Shown: positions 33,321 through 42,744, counted from the first letter of the stretch. The stretch: 64,000 nt of DNA from Geitlerinema sp. PCC 7407 (GCF_000317045.1 NC_019703.1:2840501-2904500); one strand, 5' to 3'. Notes: generated by a model from the letters alone, not told the origin. Made by a program: numbers and translations.

Positions 33321-36300
33321 ATGACGCAGGATTCTCCTACAACCGGCTTTAGTATCAGCGGCGTTGCGATTCGGCGACACATCGGCACGCTCATGCTCAC
33401 CCTGGCCGTGGTGGTGGTGGGCATTTTCTTCATCTCGACGCTCCAGGTGGATCTGCTCCCGTCCATCACCTATCCCCGCATCGGGGTCCGGGTCGGCGCG
33501 CCGGGGGTTTCGCCCGAAGTCGCCATTGATGAGGTGACCCGCCCCCTCGAAGAAGCCCTGTCGGCCACCGAAGGGGTTATCCAGGTTTACTCCCAAACCC
33601 GGGAAGGCCAGGTCAGCGTTGACCTCTACTTTGAGCCGGGAGGCGACATCGACCAAGCACTCAATGACGCCACGGCGGCCTTCAACCGGGCGCGGGGTCG
33701 GCTACCAGACACCATCGAGGACCCGCGCCTGTTCAAGGTGGACCCTTCGCAGCTGCCGGTGTATGAATTTGCGCTGTCTTCTGATGAGCTGGAGCCCGTT
33801 GATCTGCGGGTCTTTGCAGACGAAGACCTAGCGCGCGAGCTGACGGTGGTGGCAGGGGTAGCCTCGGTGGACGTGGCGGGGGGCGTTGCAGAGGAGGTCC
33901 GCGTCCTGATCGACCTCGATCGCCTCCAGGCTCTGGGAATTGGGCTCGATGACGTGCTCACGGAGGTGCGCGATCGCAACCAGGACATCTCAGGCGGCCG
34001 GATCTTTAGCGATACGGCGGAGTCGCTGACGCGGGCAGTGGGCCGGTTCCGCAGCGCTGACGAGATCCGAAACCTTTCTTTTGAGGTGACGCCGCGCGCC
34101 AGTGTCTCCGAGGGACAGGCATCCGGGGCGATCGCCCCGGCCCAGCGGGTCTATCTGCGGGACTTCGCGGAAGTTATCGACGGCACCCAAGAGCAGCGGA
34201 TTTTTGTAACGCTCAACGGTCGCCAAGCCGTCAAAGTCAGCATCCAGAAACAGCCCGACGCCAACACCATCGAGGTGGTGCAGGGGGTGAAAAAACGCCT
34301 CGAAGAGCTGCGGCAGGGGGGCGTCATTCGCGACGAGATGGAAATCGTCACCACCCTGGATGAGTCGGTTTTCATTCAAAACGCCATTTCTAATGTCACC
34401 AGCTCCGGCCTCACGGGAGCCGGGCTGGCTGCGATCGCCGTTTTGCTGTTTTTGGGCTCCATCCGCCAAACCCTAATTATTTTGCTGGCCATTCCCCTGG
34501 CCATTCTGACGGCCATCATCTTGATGGGCATGTTTGACCTATCCATCAACGTCTTCAGCTTGGGCGGCTTGGCCCTGGGCGTCGGCATCGTTGTGGACAA
34601 CTCCATCGTGATGCTAGAGACGATCGCTGAAGGGGCAGGCATGACCCCCGGCCAAGACACGCGATCGCGCCTGAGCCCCGGTCAAATGATCCGCCAGTCC
34701 ATCAAGAGCAGCCAAGAAGTCGAGTCAGCCCTCATCGCCTCCACCAGCACCAACCTGGTCGCTGTTTTGCCGTTCCTCTTGATTGGCGGCTTCATTGCCC
34801 TCCTGTTTAATGAGCTGATCTTGACCATCAGCTTCGCCGTCGCTGCCTCCATCGTGGTGGCCGTCACCCTGGTCCCCATGCTGGCTTCCCGGCTCCTAGC
34901 GGTGAAGTGGTCCTCCGGCATATCCCGCACCTGGTTTCTGCGGACCTTCAACGATCGCTTCGACGCTTCGACCCGAGGCTACGCCGCGCTGCTAGCCTGG
35001 ATTCTCTCCAAGCGAATTCTGATTATTGCCCTAACGCTCCTCACCTTTGGTGGGGGCAGTATGTGGATGTTGGGCAACATTCCTCAAGAAATCCTGCCTC
35101 AGATCAGCACGGGTCAAGCCAACCTGATCGCCCAATTTCCGCCCGGCACGCCCCTAGAGAGCAACCTGCAAGTCATGGCAGCCGTGGACGAAATTATCCA
35201 GGCTCAACCCGAAACCGAGTATGTCTTCACCACCGCCGGGGGCTTTCTCTTTGGCAGCAACACCAATGAAAACCCTCTGCGCAGCAGCAGCAACATCACC
35301 CTCGAGCCCGGAACCGATGTCAATGCTTTCATCACACGAGTCACTAAAGAATTTGAGCAGCTCAATCTTGTGGATGTGACCCTGCGCATGCGCCCAGGGC
35401 AGGTGCGAGGCCTGATTTTGTCCAACTCGCCCGTGCGGGGAGCCGATGTGGACGTGATTCTCCAGGGAGAAGATACCGAAGCTCTGAATGCTGCTGGCCA
35501 GCAGGTTCTCGCGGCCCTCAATCGCCAGGCCACCCTGGCAAGGTTCCGGGCCGATGCCGACGAACCGCAGCCCGAGGTGCAGATTGTGCCCGATGAGGAG
35601 CGCTTGGCAGCCCTGAATCTGACGATCCAGGATGTGGGCGACACGCTCCAGACCGCCATTCAAGGCTCGGTGCCGACCCAGATCCAGCGGGGTACTCGCT
35701 TGGTGGATGTGCGCGTGCAGCTCGATCGCGCCGCGGTGCAGCGGCCGTCCCAGATTGAGCGCATCCCCCTGTTTGTCGAAGGGGGACGGCAGGTGCGCAT
35801 CGGAGATGTAGCAACGGTCACCGATGGTCAGGCGCCGTCGGAGATTCAGCGCATCAACCAGCGCCAGGTGTTTTTGCTGGCGGGCAACCTGGCCGAAGGG
35901 GCGAGCCTCGGGGCAGCGATCGAGCAGGTGCAGCAGATCGTCCAAACGGTTGACCTGCCCGAGGGGGTGAGTGTTTTGCCCAGTGCGGCCGCCGAGAGCA
36001 ATGCGCAGCTCCAGGGCACACTGCCGGTTTTGGGGGGCTTGGCGGCGTTCTTGGTGTTCGTGGTGATGGCGGTCCAGTACAACTCGCTGGTGGATCCGCT
36101 GGTCATTATGTTTACGCTGCCTCTGGCGCTGGCTGGCGGTATTTTGGGGCTGTTTGTGACCCAGACGGCGATCGGCGCGACGGTGATCGTCGGGGCGGTG
36201 CTGCTGGTGGGTATCGTGGTGAACAACGCCATCATCATGGTGGAGCTGGCTAACCAGATCCAGGCGGAGGAAGGCTGCGATCGCTACACGGCGATTTTGC

Positions 36301-36608
36301 GAGCGGCGCCCCGACGACTGCGCCCGGTGCTGATGACCACCATCACGACGGTACTGGGCATGTTCCCCTTGGCCCTGGGGGTTGGCGAGGGCAGCGAATT
36401 CTTGCAGCCGCTGGGAGTTGTGGTCTTTTCGGGTCTCGCCCTGGCGACGCTGCTGACGCTGTTTATCATTCCTTGCTTCTACGTGCTGCTCCACGACCTG
36501 TTTGGGGGCGGTGGCTGGGGCAGGCGGCGACGAACCTCGCCCCCTGTGGCAGAAAAAGAGGCGGTCCGAGAAACCGTCGATATCTTCCCCCAAAGCCAAG
36601 AACTCTAG
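33321..36608 (+). CDS. RND-family efflux permease (AcrB/HAE1-like)
   Basis: A 1095-residue inner-membrane proton-driven pump with the AcrB layout: an N-terminal membrane helix (about 15-35), a periplasmic porter domain, six membrane helices (about 355-560), a second porter domain and a last set of helices (about 890-1055). In TM4 the sequence is ALGVGIVVDNSIVMLE: one Asp followed by Asn, instead of the Asp-Asp of AcrB. TM10-11 contains VGIVVNNAIIMVELANQ. Drugs, solvents or other amphiphiles are likely substrates, but specificity cannot be read from the sequence. It forms an operon with the preceding adaptor; the outer-membrane factor is not in the window. Confidence 0.92.
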   Translation: MTQDSPTTGFSISGVAIRRHIGTLMLTLAVVVVGIFFISTLQVDLLPSITYPRIGVRVGAPGVSPEVAIDEVTRPLEEALSATEGVIQVYSQTREGQVSVDLYFEPGGDIDQALNDATAAFNRARGRLPDTIEDPRLFKVDPSQLPVYEFALSSDELEPVDLRVFADEDLARELTVVAGVASVDVAGGVAEEVRVLIDLDRLQALGIGLDDVLTEVRDRNQDISGGRIFSDTAESLTRAVGRFRSADEIRNLSFEVTPRASVSEGQASGAIAPAQRVYLRDFAEVIDGTQEQRIFVTLNGRQAVKVSIQKQPDANTIEVVQGVKKRLEELRQGGVIRDEMEIVTTLDESVFIQNAISNVTSSGLTGAGLAAIAVLLFLGSIRQTLIILLAIPLAILTAIILMGMFDLSINVFSLGGLALGVGIVVDNSIVMLETIAEGAGMTPGQDTRSRLSPGQMIRQSIKSSQEVESALIASTSTNLVAVLPFLLIGGFIALLFNELILTISFAVAASIVVAVTLVPMLASRLLAVKWSSGISRTWFLRTFNDRFDASTRGYAALLAWILSKRILIIALTLLTFGGGSMWMLGNIPQEILPQISTGQANLIAQFPPGTPLESNLQVMAAVDEIIQAQPETEYVFTTAGGFLFGSNTNENPLRSSSNITLEPGTDVNAFITRVTKEFEQLNLVDVTLRMRPGQVRGLILSNSPVRGADVDVILQGEDTEALNAAGQQVLAALNRQATLARFRADADEPQPEVQIVPDEERLAALNLTIQDVGDTLQTAIQGSVPTQIQRGTRLVDVRVQLDRAAVQRPSQIERIPLFVEGGRQVRIGDVATVTDGQAPSEIQRINQRQVFLLAGNLAEGASLGAAIEQVQQIVQTVDLPEGVSVLPSAAAESNAQLQGTLPVLGGLAAFLVFVVMAVQYNSLVDPLVIMFTLPLALAGGILGLFVTQTAIGATVIVGAVLLVGIVVNNAIIMVELANQIQAEEGCDRYTAILRAAPRRLRPVLMTTITTVLGMFPLALGVGEGSEFLQPLGVVVFSGLALATLLTLFIIPCFYVLLHDLFGGGGWGRRRRTSPPVAEKEAVRETVDIFPQSQEL

Positions 36609-36663
36609 GCGATCGCCTTCGTAGAGAGTTCTCTCGCCAAGGCCCAAAATTCGGCACACTGGA

Positions 36664-36689
36664 GGGAAAGGGGCGATCGCCCCTTTCCC
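36664..36689. terminator. long palindrome centred on HIP1, terminator-like
   Basis: A perfect 26-base palindrome, GGGAAAGGGG-CGATCG-CCCCTTTCCC, with the HIP1 octamer at its centre, lies between the RND gene and the VOC gene. It can form a strong hairpin in RNA, but no long T-run follows, so termination would be partial. Confidence 0.5.
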
Positions 36690-36711
36690 TTCCTCTAGCG
36701 GCTAGCGGCCT

Positions 36712-37098
36712 GTGGACACACGCGGTTTTCATCACGTCGCCATTATTTGCTCGGACTACGACGTTTCCAAGCATTTCTATACCCAGATTTTGGGCTTCCC
36801 CATTCTCCAAGAGACCTTTCGGGCAGCCCGCAACTCCTACAAGCTCGATCTGAAGGTGGGTGACCACGGCCAGATCGAGCTTTTTTCCTTCCCCAATCCG
36901 CCAGAGCGGCCCGGACGCCCGGAGGCGTGCGGCCTGCGCCACCTAGCCTTCACTGTGGCCGACGTCGCCCAAACCGCCCAAAGCCTCGAAGCCCAGGGCG
37001 TCTCGGTAGAGCCCATTCGGGTTGATGAGCTGACGGGCCGGCGCTTTACGTTTTTTAAGGATCCGGACGGCCTGCCCCTAGAGATCTACGAAAGCTAG
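36712..37098 (+). CDS. VOC-family (glyoxalase-like) metalloprotein
   Basis: A 128-residue vicinal-oxygen-chelate protein of the YaeR/GloA2 type. Two beta-alpha-beta-beta-beta modules are seen. Expected metal ligands are His in GFHHVAII, Glu in QIELFSF, His in CGLRHLAFTV and Glu in LPLEIYES. The start is GTG at 36712. Related proteins are annotated as glyoxalase I-like, but activity has not been shown for most. It is monocistronic as far as can be seen, followed by another HIP1-centred palindrome at 37131-37146. Confidence 0.82.
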   Translation: MDTRGFHHVAIICSDYDVSKHFYTQILGFPILQETFRAARNSYKLDLKVGDHGQIELFSFPNPPERPGRPEACGLRHLAFTVADVAQTAQSLEAQGVSVEPIRVDELTGRRFTFFKDPDGLPLEIYES

Positions 37099-37167
37099 GG
37101 ACGCTAGGCCAGGGTTTCAGAGAGAGATTGGGGGGCGATCGCCCCCTAATTTCACCAATCTTCCCCC

Positions 37168-37199
37168 TTGACTCTCAAGCCAGCTAGAGACTCTACCCT
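37168..37199 (+). promoter_or_regulatory. MerR/CueR-type promoter-operator of copA
   Basis: TTGACT (37168-37173) and TACCCT (37194-37199) are separated by 20 bases, longer than the usual 17. The region between contains an imperfect dyad (ACTCTCAAGC ... GCTAGAGACT, 8 of 11 positions paired). This over-long spacer with a dyad between -35 and -10 is the hallmark of promoters activated by MerR-family metal regulators, such as CueR or ZntR, and it strongly resembles the zntA promoter in layout. No merR-type gene lies in the window. The downstream ATG is at 37228. Confidence 0.75.
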
Positions 37200-37227
37200 G
37201 GAGGAGACCTTCAGCGAGAGAGTCCCC

Positions 37228-39501
37228 ATGAAAACCGAGCAGCTGCGCCTCAGCGGCATGAGCTGTGCCGCTTGCGCCAGTGCCATCGAGCAAGCCATCC
37301 AAGCCGTCCCTGGCGTCGAGTCTTGCAGCGTGAACTTTGGCGTCGAGCAGGCCACCATCTCCTACCACGAGCGCACCACCGACCTACAGGCCATCCAGCA
37401 AGCCGTGGCCGACGCTGGATACCGCGCCTCCCCCCTAGCAGACCCCACCGAAGAAGACGACGCGGAGAAAGCCAGTCGTCTGGCCGAAGCCCGCGACCTG
37501 CGCAACAAAGTGTGGGTCGGCGGCGTGATCAGCAGCGTGATCGTCCTTGGGTCTTTGCCGATGATGCTCGGCTTACCCATCCCCTTCATTCCGACCTGGC
37601 TGCACAATCCGTGGTTTCAGCTCGTTCTGTCTACGCCTGTGCTGGTTTGGTGTGGCCGCAGCTTTTTTGTAGGCGCCTGGAAATCCCTCAAGCGCCATGC
37701 AGCAGACATGAATACCCTGGTTGCCCTGGGGACAGGCACCGCTTATCTCTATTCCCTAGCGATCACCCTGTTCCCTAATTTGCTGCTCGATCAGGGCTTA
37801 CCCGTGGAGGTCTACTACGAAGCCGCCGTGGTGATCATCACGCTGATTTTGCTGGGGCGGCTGCTCGAAAACCGGGCTCGGGGCCAGACCTCGGAGGCGA
37901 TTCGCAAACTGATGGGCCTCCAGGCCAAGACAGCGCGGGTCATCCGCCATGGCCAAGAAGTGGACCTGCCCCTGGGTGAGGTGGTGGTGGGCGATCGCAT
38001 TTTGGTGCGCCCCGGCGAAAAAATCCCCGTTGACGGCGAAGTGGTCGAGGGCAACTCGAGCATCGATGAATCCATGGTGACGGGGGAGAGCATCCCCGTG
38101 GACAAGCGGGTGGGCGACGAAGTGATCGGCGCAACCATCAACCGGACGGGCCGCTTTATTTTCCGGGCGACGCGGGTCGGCAAGGACACGGTCTTGGCCC
38201 AGATCGTCAAGCTGGTGCAGCAGGCCCAGGGCTCCAAAGCGCCCATCCAAAAGCTCGCAGACCAAGTGACGGGCTGGTTTGTGCCGGTGGTGATTGCCAT
38301 TGCCCTGGTGACCTTCGTGCTGTGGTTCAACTTCATGGGCAATGTGACCCTGGCCCTGATTACGACGGTCGGCGTGCTGATTATTGCCTGTCCCTGTGCT
38401 CTGGGCTTGGCGACGCCCACTTCTGTCATGGTGGGCACGGGCAAGGGCGCCGAGAATGGCATTTTGATCCAGGGGGCCGAAAGCCTAGAGCTCGCCCACA
38501 AACTCAATACAATCGTGTTAGACAAGACCGGAACCTTGACCCTGGGCAAGCCGACGGTGACGGACTACCAAACCGTGGGCGGCACCAGCAACGGCAATGA
38601 GCTGCGCCTGCTGCGGCTGGCGGCCACCGTGGAGCGTTACTCCGAGCATCCTTTGGCTGAGGCGCTGGTGCGCTATGCCCAAGAGCAGGAGGTGACGCTG
38701 GGCGATGTGGAGGAATTTGAGGCGATCGCGGGCAGCGGCGTCCAGGGCCAGGTCAGCGGCCAGCAGGTCCAGATCGGCACCCGGCGCTGGCTAGAAGAGC
38801 AGGGCATCTCGACCGCTCGGGTCACGTCCACCCAGCGATCGCTGATCGAGCAGCAGCATGCCTGGGAAAGCCAGGGCAAAACCGTCATCTGGGTGGCGGC
38901 GGACGGCCGGGCCGAGGGAATCTTTGGCATCGCGGACAAGCTCAAGGCCTCCTCACCAGCAGCAGTACGGGCTTTGCGCAATCTGGACCTCGAGGTGGTT
39001 ATGCTCACCGGGGACAATCAGCAAACAGCCAACGCGATCGCCCGCGAAGTGGGGATTCAGCGGGTGTTTGCAGAGGTGCGCCCGGACCAAAAAGCCAGCA
39101 CGATCCAGCGGCTCCAGGCCGAAGGAAAAATCGTGGCCATGGTGGGCGATGGCATCAATGACGCTCCTGCCCTCGCCCAGGCCGATGTGGGCATCGCCAT
39201 CGGCACGGGCACCGATGTGGCGATCGCCGCGAGCGACATCACCCTCGTCTCGGGAGATCTGCACGGCATCGTCACCGCGATTCAGCTCAGCCGCGCCACC
39301 ATCCGCAACATCCGCCAAAATCTCTTCTTCGCCTTCATCTACAACACCGCCGGTATTCCCATCGCCGCTGGCATCCTCTATCCCTTCTTTGGTCTCTTGC
39401 TCAATCCCATTGTGGCCGGTGCGGCCATGGCCTTTAGCTCGGTCTCAGTGGTGACCAACGCGCTGCGGCTGCGCAACTTCCAGCCCCAAGAGACGCGCTA
39501 G
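37228..39501 (+). CDS. copA: copper-exporting P1B-type ATPase
   Basis: A 757-residue heavy-metal P-type ATPase. One N-terminal HMA domain has [13 protein letters not shown] (Cys about 12 and 15). Eight membrane segments are expected; the transport site is CPC in [17 protein letters not shown] (about residue 388). Catalytic motifs: DKTGTLT (phosphorylated Asp about 432), [25 protein letters not shown]. The last helices carry [16 protein letters not shown], which with CPC is typical of Cu(I) pumps (P1B-1). It may export copper or supply it to thylakoid plastocyanin (like PacS/CtaA). The start at 37228 is preferred since an upstream TTG frame begins inside the -35 element. Downstream are cupredoxin and DUF305 genes. 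Confidence 0.95.
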   Translation: MKTEQLRLSGMSCAACASAIEQAIQAVPGVESCSVNFGVEQATISYHERTTDLQAIQQAVADAGYRASPLADPTEEDDAEKASRLAEARDLRNKVWVGGVISSVIVLGSLPMMLGLPIPFIPTWLHNPWFQLVLSTPVLVWCGRSFFVGAWKSLKRHAADMNTLVALGTGTAYLYSLAITLFPNLLLDQGLPVEVYYEAAVVIITLILLGRLLENRARGQTSEAIRKLMGLQAKTARVIRHGQEVDLPLGEVVVGDRILVRPGEKIPVDGEVVEGNSSIDESMVTGESIPVDKRVGDEVIGATINRTGRFIFRATRVGKDTVLAQIVKLVQQAQGSKAPIQKLADQVTGWFVPVVIAIALVTFVLWFNFMGNVTLALITTVGVLIIACPCALGLATPTSVMVGTGKGAENGILIQGAESLELAHKLNTIVLDKTGTLTLGKPTVTDYQTVGGTSNGNELRLLRLAATVERYSEHPLAEALVRYAQEQEVTLGDVEEFEAIAGSGVQGQVSGQQVQIGTRRWLEEQGISTARVTSTQRSLIEQQHAWESQGKTVIWVAADGRAEGIFGIADKLKASSPAAVRALRNLDLEVVMLTGDNQQTANAIAREVGIQRVFAEVRPDQKASTIQRLQAEGKIVAMVGDGINDAPALAQADVGIAIGTGTDVAIAASDITLVSGDLHGIVTAIQLSRATIRNIRQNLFFAFIYNTAGIPIAAGILYPFFGLLLNPIVAGAAMAFSSVSVVTNALRLRNFQPQETR

Positions 39502-39545
39502 TTTCGCTTTTTTAGCCATTTATTCCCAGTTTTGGAGGTTTTTTG

Positions 39546-40079
39546 ATGAAATTTCGCTCTTTTCTCTGGCGTACGGCTCTGGGTACTGGCTTAGCGCTGG
39601 GCCTCGGGGCCGGGGCGATCGCCGCTCCCCACGACTCCATGGACTCGATGTCCCACGGCGGCAGCAGCGCTGGCTTTCAGCGCCTGGAGCAGCCCCTCCC
39701 CCTGAAAATCGGCGTCACGCTGGCAGGGCTGGGGCTGGTGGGCCTAGAGCTCTGGTGGTTCCTCCTGAGCAAGCCCCAAGCTCGCCGCGCCGCCGCCACC
39801 CCTGGCGTCCAGGAGATGACCATCGAGGTCGACGGCGGCTACAGCCCCAGCCGCATCGTGGTCACCGCCGGTCAGCCAGTCCGCCTCAACTTCTTTCGCA
39901 AGGACCCCAGCAGCTGCCTAGACAGCGTGCGCTTCCCAGATTTTCATGTCGCCGCCGATCTCCCCCTGAACAAAACTACGCCGGTGGAGTTTACGCCGGA
40001 CAAGCCAGGGCAGTACCAATTTTCCTGCGGCATGAACATGGTGCGCGGCACCATCGAAGTGCAGGCTGCTGAGTCCTAG
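39546..40079 (+). CDS. membrane-anchored cupredoxin-domain protein
   Basis: A 177-residue protein with a signal-like N-terminus (RTALGTGLALGLGAGAIAA), a Met/His-rich stretch (HDSMDSMSHGG), one further membrane segment (about residues 55-75) and a C-terminal cupredoxin domain. The likely copper ligands are in SSCLDSVRFPDFHVAADL and FSCGMNMVRGTIEVQ (two Cys, a His and a Met). It begins 44 bases after copA, with GGAGG before the ATG, so it is probably in the same operon. I infer a role in periplasmic copper binding or hand-over. Confidence 0.82.
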   Translation: MKFRSFLWRTALGTGLALGLGAGAIAAPHDSMDSMSHGGSSAGFQRLEQPLPLKIGVTLAGLGLVGLELWWFLLSKPQARRAAATPGVQEMTIEVDGGYSPSRIVVTAGQPVRLNFFRKDPSSCLDSVRFPDFHVAADLPLNKTTPVEFTPDKPGQYQFSCGMNMVRGTIEVQAAES

Positions 40080-40117
40080 CCCAGTTCATGAAATTCACGA
40101 GATTTGGACCTCCGTCA

Positions 40118-40146
40118 GTCCCGGCTCCCCATTGCAGGAGCGGGAC
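40118..40146 (+). terminator. hairpin after the cupredoxin gene
   Basis: GTCCCG-G-CTCC (40118-40128) pairs with GGAG-CGGGAC (40137-40146) with one bulged base. It is followed by TTTGGCGTTT, a weak U-tract. It may end the copA-cupredoxin transcript. Confidence 0.5.
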
Positions 40147-40193
40147 TTTGGCGTTTCCGGGCTTGGGCAGCTGTTGCATTTCGTTGCTTTTCC

Positions 40194-40225
40194 TTGACTC
40201 TCTTCCAGCCCCAATTTCCTATCCT
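40194..40225 (+). promoter_or_regulatory. candidate promoter of the DUF305 gene with 20-base spacer
   Basis: TTGACT (40194-40199), a 20-base spacer and TATCCT (40220-40225) precede the DUF305 gene. The hexamers and the unusual spacing repeat those of the copA promoter, but the spacer lacks a clear dyad, so MerR-type control is only suggested. Confidence 0.4.
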
Positions 40226-40289
40226 AGAAATTAGCAGGTCTTCGATCGGCGCATCGCTTCACCCTTGCCGGTCGAGGTCAGGAGGCTTT

Positions 40290-41024
40290 ATGCATTACAA
40301 GTACGCGATCGCCGCTGGAACGTTGGCTCTGGTTGTGGGGAGCGCCTTTGCGGCTGGCTGGCTGCTGCCCGACCCAGTATCTCCGGCAGATGCAAGCATT
40401 TCGAACGCCCCCACGACTTCTCCGACGGTGACCTTGGTACAAGCCACGACGCCTCCGAGTGGGGGGGCGACTCTGCCGCGCCGAGGCCCCTCTGAGCAGC
40501 ATTTCATTATCCGGATGATTCCCCATCACGAGAGCGCGATCGCCATGGCAGATCTGGCTTTGGCGCGATCGCAGCGCCCCGAAATCAAGCAGCTCGCCCA
40601 GGCCATCAAGACCAGCCAAAGCCAGGAAATCAGCAAAATGCGGGACTGGTACCAGCAGTGGTACGGCAGCTCCGTCCCTGAATGGCAGCCCGGCCAGGGA
40701 ATGGGCATGGGCCGCGGAATGGGCATGGGTCCCGGGCGAGGACAAGGCCGGGGCTGGCGTGGAGGTGCAGGCCCTCAGGCGGGTATGGGGCGCTGTGCTA
40801 TGGCGCCCGATCTGGCCGCCCTAGAAGCAGCAACGGACTTCGATCGGGCGTTCTTGGAGGAGATGATTCCCCATCACCAGATGGCGGTCCGGATGGCCAA
40901 TCATGTGCTGCTGAATGTCGAGCATTCCGAAATGCGCGATCTGGCCCAGTCCATCATTCGAGAGCAGCAGCGTGAAATCGACCAGATGATGCAGTGGTAT
41001 CAGCAGTGGTATCCCCAAGCCTAG
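40290..41024 (+). CDS. double DUF305 protein with Met/Gly-rich linker
   Basis: A 244-residue exported protein. The N-terminus has a membrane/signal segment (AIAAGTLALVVGSAFAAGWLL). Two DUF305 modules follow, each with MIPHHxxAxxMA (about residues 75-86 and 193-204) and a tail WYQQWY. Between them lies a linker of Gly, Met and Arg (MGMGRGMGMGPGRGQGRG), which could bind Cu(I) through Met sulphur. DUF305 proteins are ferritin-like helical domains often linked to copper. AGGAGG sits five bases before the ATG, which fixes the start. It shares its CTAG stop with the convergent permease gene. A copper storage or scavenging role is inferred. Confidence 0.85.
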   Translation: MHYKYAIAAGTLALVVGSAFAAGWLLPDPVSPADASISNAPTTSPTVTLVQATTPPSGGATLPRRGPSEQHFIIRMIPHHESAIAMADLALARSQRPEIKQLAQAIKTSQSQEISKMRDWYQQWYGSSVPEWQPGQGMGMGRGMGMGPGRGQGRGWRGGAGPQAGMGRCAMAPDLAALEAATDFDRAFLEEMIPHHQMAVRMANHVLLNVEHSEMRDLAQSIIREQQREIDQMMQWYQQWYPQA

Positions 41025-41911
41025 GCTTCGTCTCCCCACACTCGTAGCTGGAGGTACACCAGTAGGCCGGCGATCGCCAACAGGACCGTCGCTGCCGCCG
41101 CCGCATAGCCAAAGTCAAATTGGCCAAAGGCCTGCTCATAAACGTAGTACACCAGCAGGTTGGTGGTGTTTAGGGGGCCGCCGCCCGTGACGACATAGAC
41201 CTGCTCAAAGCTGCGCAGGGTAAAGATGGCGGTGGTGACCGTGGCAAAAACCAGCGTCGGTCGCAGACCGGGCAGCGTAATGTGCCAAAACTGCTGCCAG
41301 GGACCGGCGCCATCGAGCTCGGCGGCTTCGTAGCGGTTTTGGGGAATGGTTTGTAGCCCTGCCAAAAACACCACCATGTTGAAGCCGATTTGCTTCCAGG
41401 TGCTGAGCAAAATCAGCACGGGCATGGCCCAGGTGGTGCTGGCCAACCAGGGAATCGGCTCCAGGCCCAGAGGGCTGAGCCAGGCATTTACCGGGCCGTC
41501 GGTTTGAAACAGCCAGCGGAAGCCCAGGCCCACCGCCACCAGGGAGGTGACCGACGGAATGAAGTAGGCGGTGCGCAGCAGGCCTCGTAGGGCGATCGCC
41601 CGATTGAGCAGGACCGCCAGCCCCAAGGGAATCACCAGGGTCGGAATCACGGTCCCCACGGTGAAGTAGACCGTGTTCCACAGCACCTGCCAAAAGTCAG
41701 GGCTCAGGAGCAGTCGCCAATAGTTGCGGCCACCCACCCAGCTCAAGCCCGCCTGGGTAAAGCTGCCGGTGGTGAAGCTGAGATACAGCAGATAGGCGAT
41801 GGGCCAAAACACGAACACGCTCAGCAACAGCAGCGCGGGGGCCAAAAAAACCCAGGCCGCGATCGCATCTTGATCGAGCCAGGTCTTTGGCTGTCCTTTT
41901 GTGTGGTGCAT
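41021..41911 (-). CDS. ABC sugar transporter permease (MalF/UgpA family)
   Basis: A 296-residue permease with six membrane segments. The EAA loop, EAAELDGAGPWQQFWHITLP (about residues 195-214), which contacts the ATPase, is intact. The N-terminus (DAIAAWVFLAPALLLLSVFVFWP) is typical of the CUT1 sugar/glycerol-phosphate group. The start at 41911 follows GGAGGGAG. Partner genes (second permease, binding protein, ATPase) are not in the window, so the transporter is split. Substrate is unknown. Confidence 0.88.
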   Translation of the reverse strand: MHHTKGQPKTWLDQDAIAAWVFLAPALLLLSVFVFWPIAYLLYLSFTTGSFTQAGLSWVGGRNYWRLLLSPDFWQVLWNTVYFTVGTVIPTLVIPLGLAVLLNRAIALRGLLRTAYFIPSVTSLVAVGLGFRWLFQTDGPVNAWLSPLGLEPIPWLASTTWAMPVLILLSTWKQIGFNMVVFLAGLQTIPQNRYEAAELDGAGPWQQFWHITLPGLRPTLVFATVTTAIFTLRSFEQVYVVTGGGPLNTTNLLVYYVYEQAFGQFDFGYAAAAATVLLAIAGLLVYLQLRVWGDEA

Positions 41912-42046
41912 AGACTCCCTCCGTCGGAACAGGTCAAGGCGGGGCTCTCCAAGGCGCGATCGCCCCCAAACACCCCTGCTTCTTCCATTGTGCTGGCTAC
42001 ACCAAGGTGCTAGTCTACTGCACGCACCGTCGATGTCCAACGTTCC

Positions 42047-42730
42047 ATGTCTGACTTGTCATCTCCTTCGCCTGCGTCCGACGCGACCCCCAGTTTCATT
42101 TCGCCGGTCCTGATGGCGACTGAGCGGCCCACCACGCCGCCGGTTCGCCTGGGAGTGCTGGCCTCGGGCAGCGGCAGCAACTTCGAAGCGATCGCTCAGG
42201 CGATCGCCGACGGCAAGCTCCACGCCCGCATCGAGGTGATGGTTTACAACAATCCTGGGGTCAAGGCCGTCGCGCGGGCCGAGCGCTGGGGGATTCCGGC
42301 GGTGCTGGTCAACCATCGCGAGTTTTCCCAACGGGAAACCTGCGATCGCAAGATCGTGGAGACCTTGCGGGAGTACGGGGTCGAATGGGTGATCATGGCG
42401 GGCTGGATGCGGGTTGTGACTCCGACGCTGCTGGATGCTTTTTCCGATCGCATGATCAATATTCACCCGAGTTTGCTGCCCAGCTTTCCGGGGCTGCGGG
42501 CCGTCGAGCAGGCGATCGCCGCAGGAGTGCGCGTGTCGGGCTGCACAGTCCACCTCGTGCGCCTCGAAGTCGACAGCGGCCCGATTCTGATGCAGGCTGC
42601 GGTTCCGGTCCTGCCCAGCGACACAGCCGAATCTTTGCACGCTCGCATTCAGGTACAAGAGCACCGAATCTTTCCCCAGGCGATCGCCCTCGCCACGCAG
42701 CAGGCGATCGCCGGTGGCTGGGACGCCTAG
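42047..42730 (+). CDS. purN: phosphoribosylglycinamide formyltransferase
   Basis: A 227-residue GAR transformylase, step three of purine synthesis, using N10-formyl-tetrahydrofolate. The core starts LGVLASGSGSNFEAIAQAI (about residues 35-53). The catalytic NIHPSLLPSFPG has Asn and His, and CTVHLVRLEVDSGPIL holds the catalytic Asp. The first 33 residues are a Ser/Pro-rich extension; the ATG at 42113 (MATERPTTPP) is a credible shorter start. Single gene. Confidence 0.93.
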   Translation: MSDLSSPSPASDATPSFISPVLMATERPTTPPVRLGVLASGSGSNFEAIAQAIADGKLHARIEVMVYNNPGVKAVARAERWGIPAVLVNHREFSQRETCDRKIVETLREYGVEWVIMAGWMRVVTPTLLDAFSDRMINIHPSLLPSFPGLRAVEQAIAAGVRVSGCTVHLVRLEVDSGPILMQAAVPVLPSDTAESLHARIQVQEHRIFPQAIALATQQAIAGGWDA

Positions 42731-42744
42731 GCCACGAGCAGGGG

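Noticed and set aside
35154-36659. Long open frame antisense to the RND pump gene
   Set aside because: About 500 codons but Arg/His/Gln-rich composition and no domain; the forward frame is a clear RND protein.
37168-37227. copA start at an upstream TTG
   Set aside because: That TTG is part of the -35 element; the ATG at 37228 begins the conserved HMA domain.
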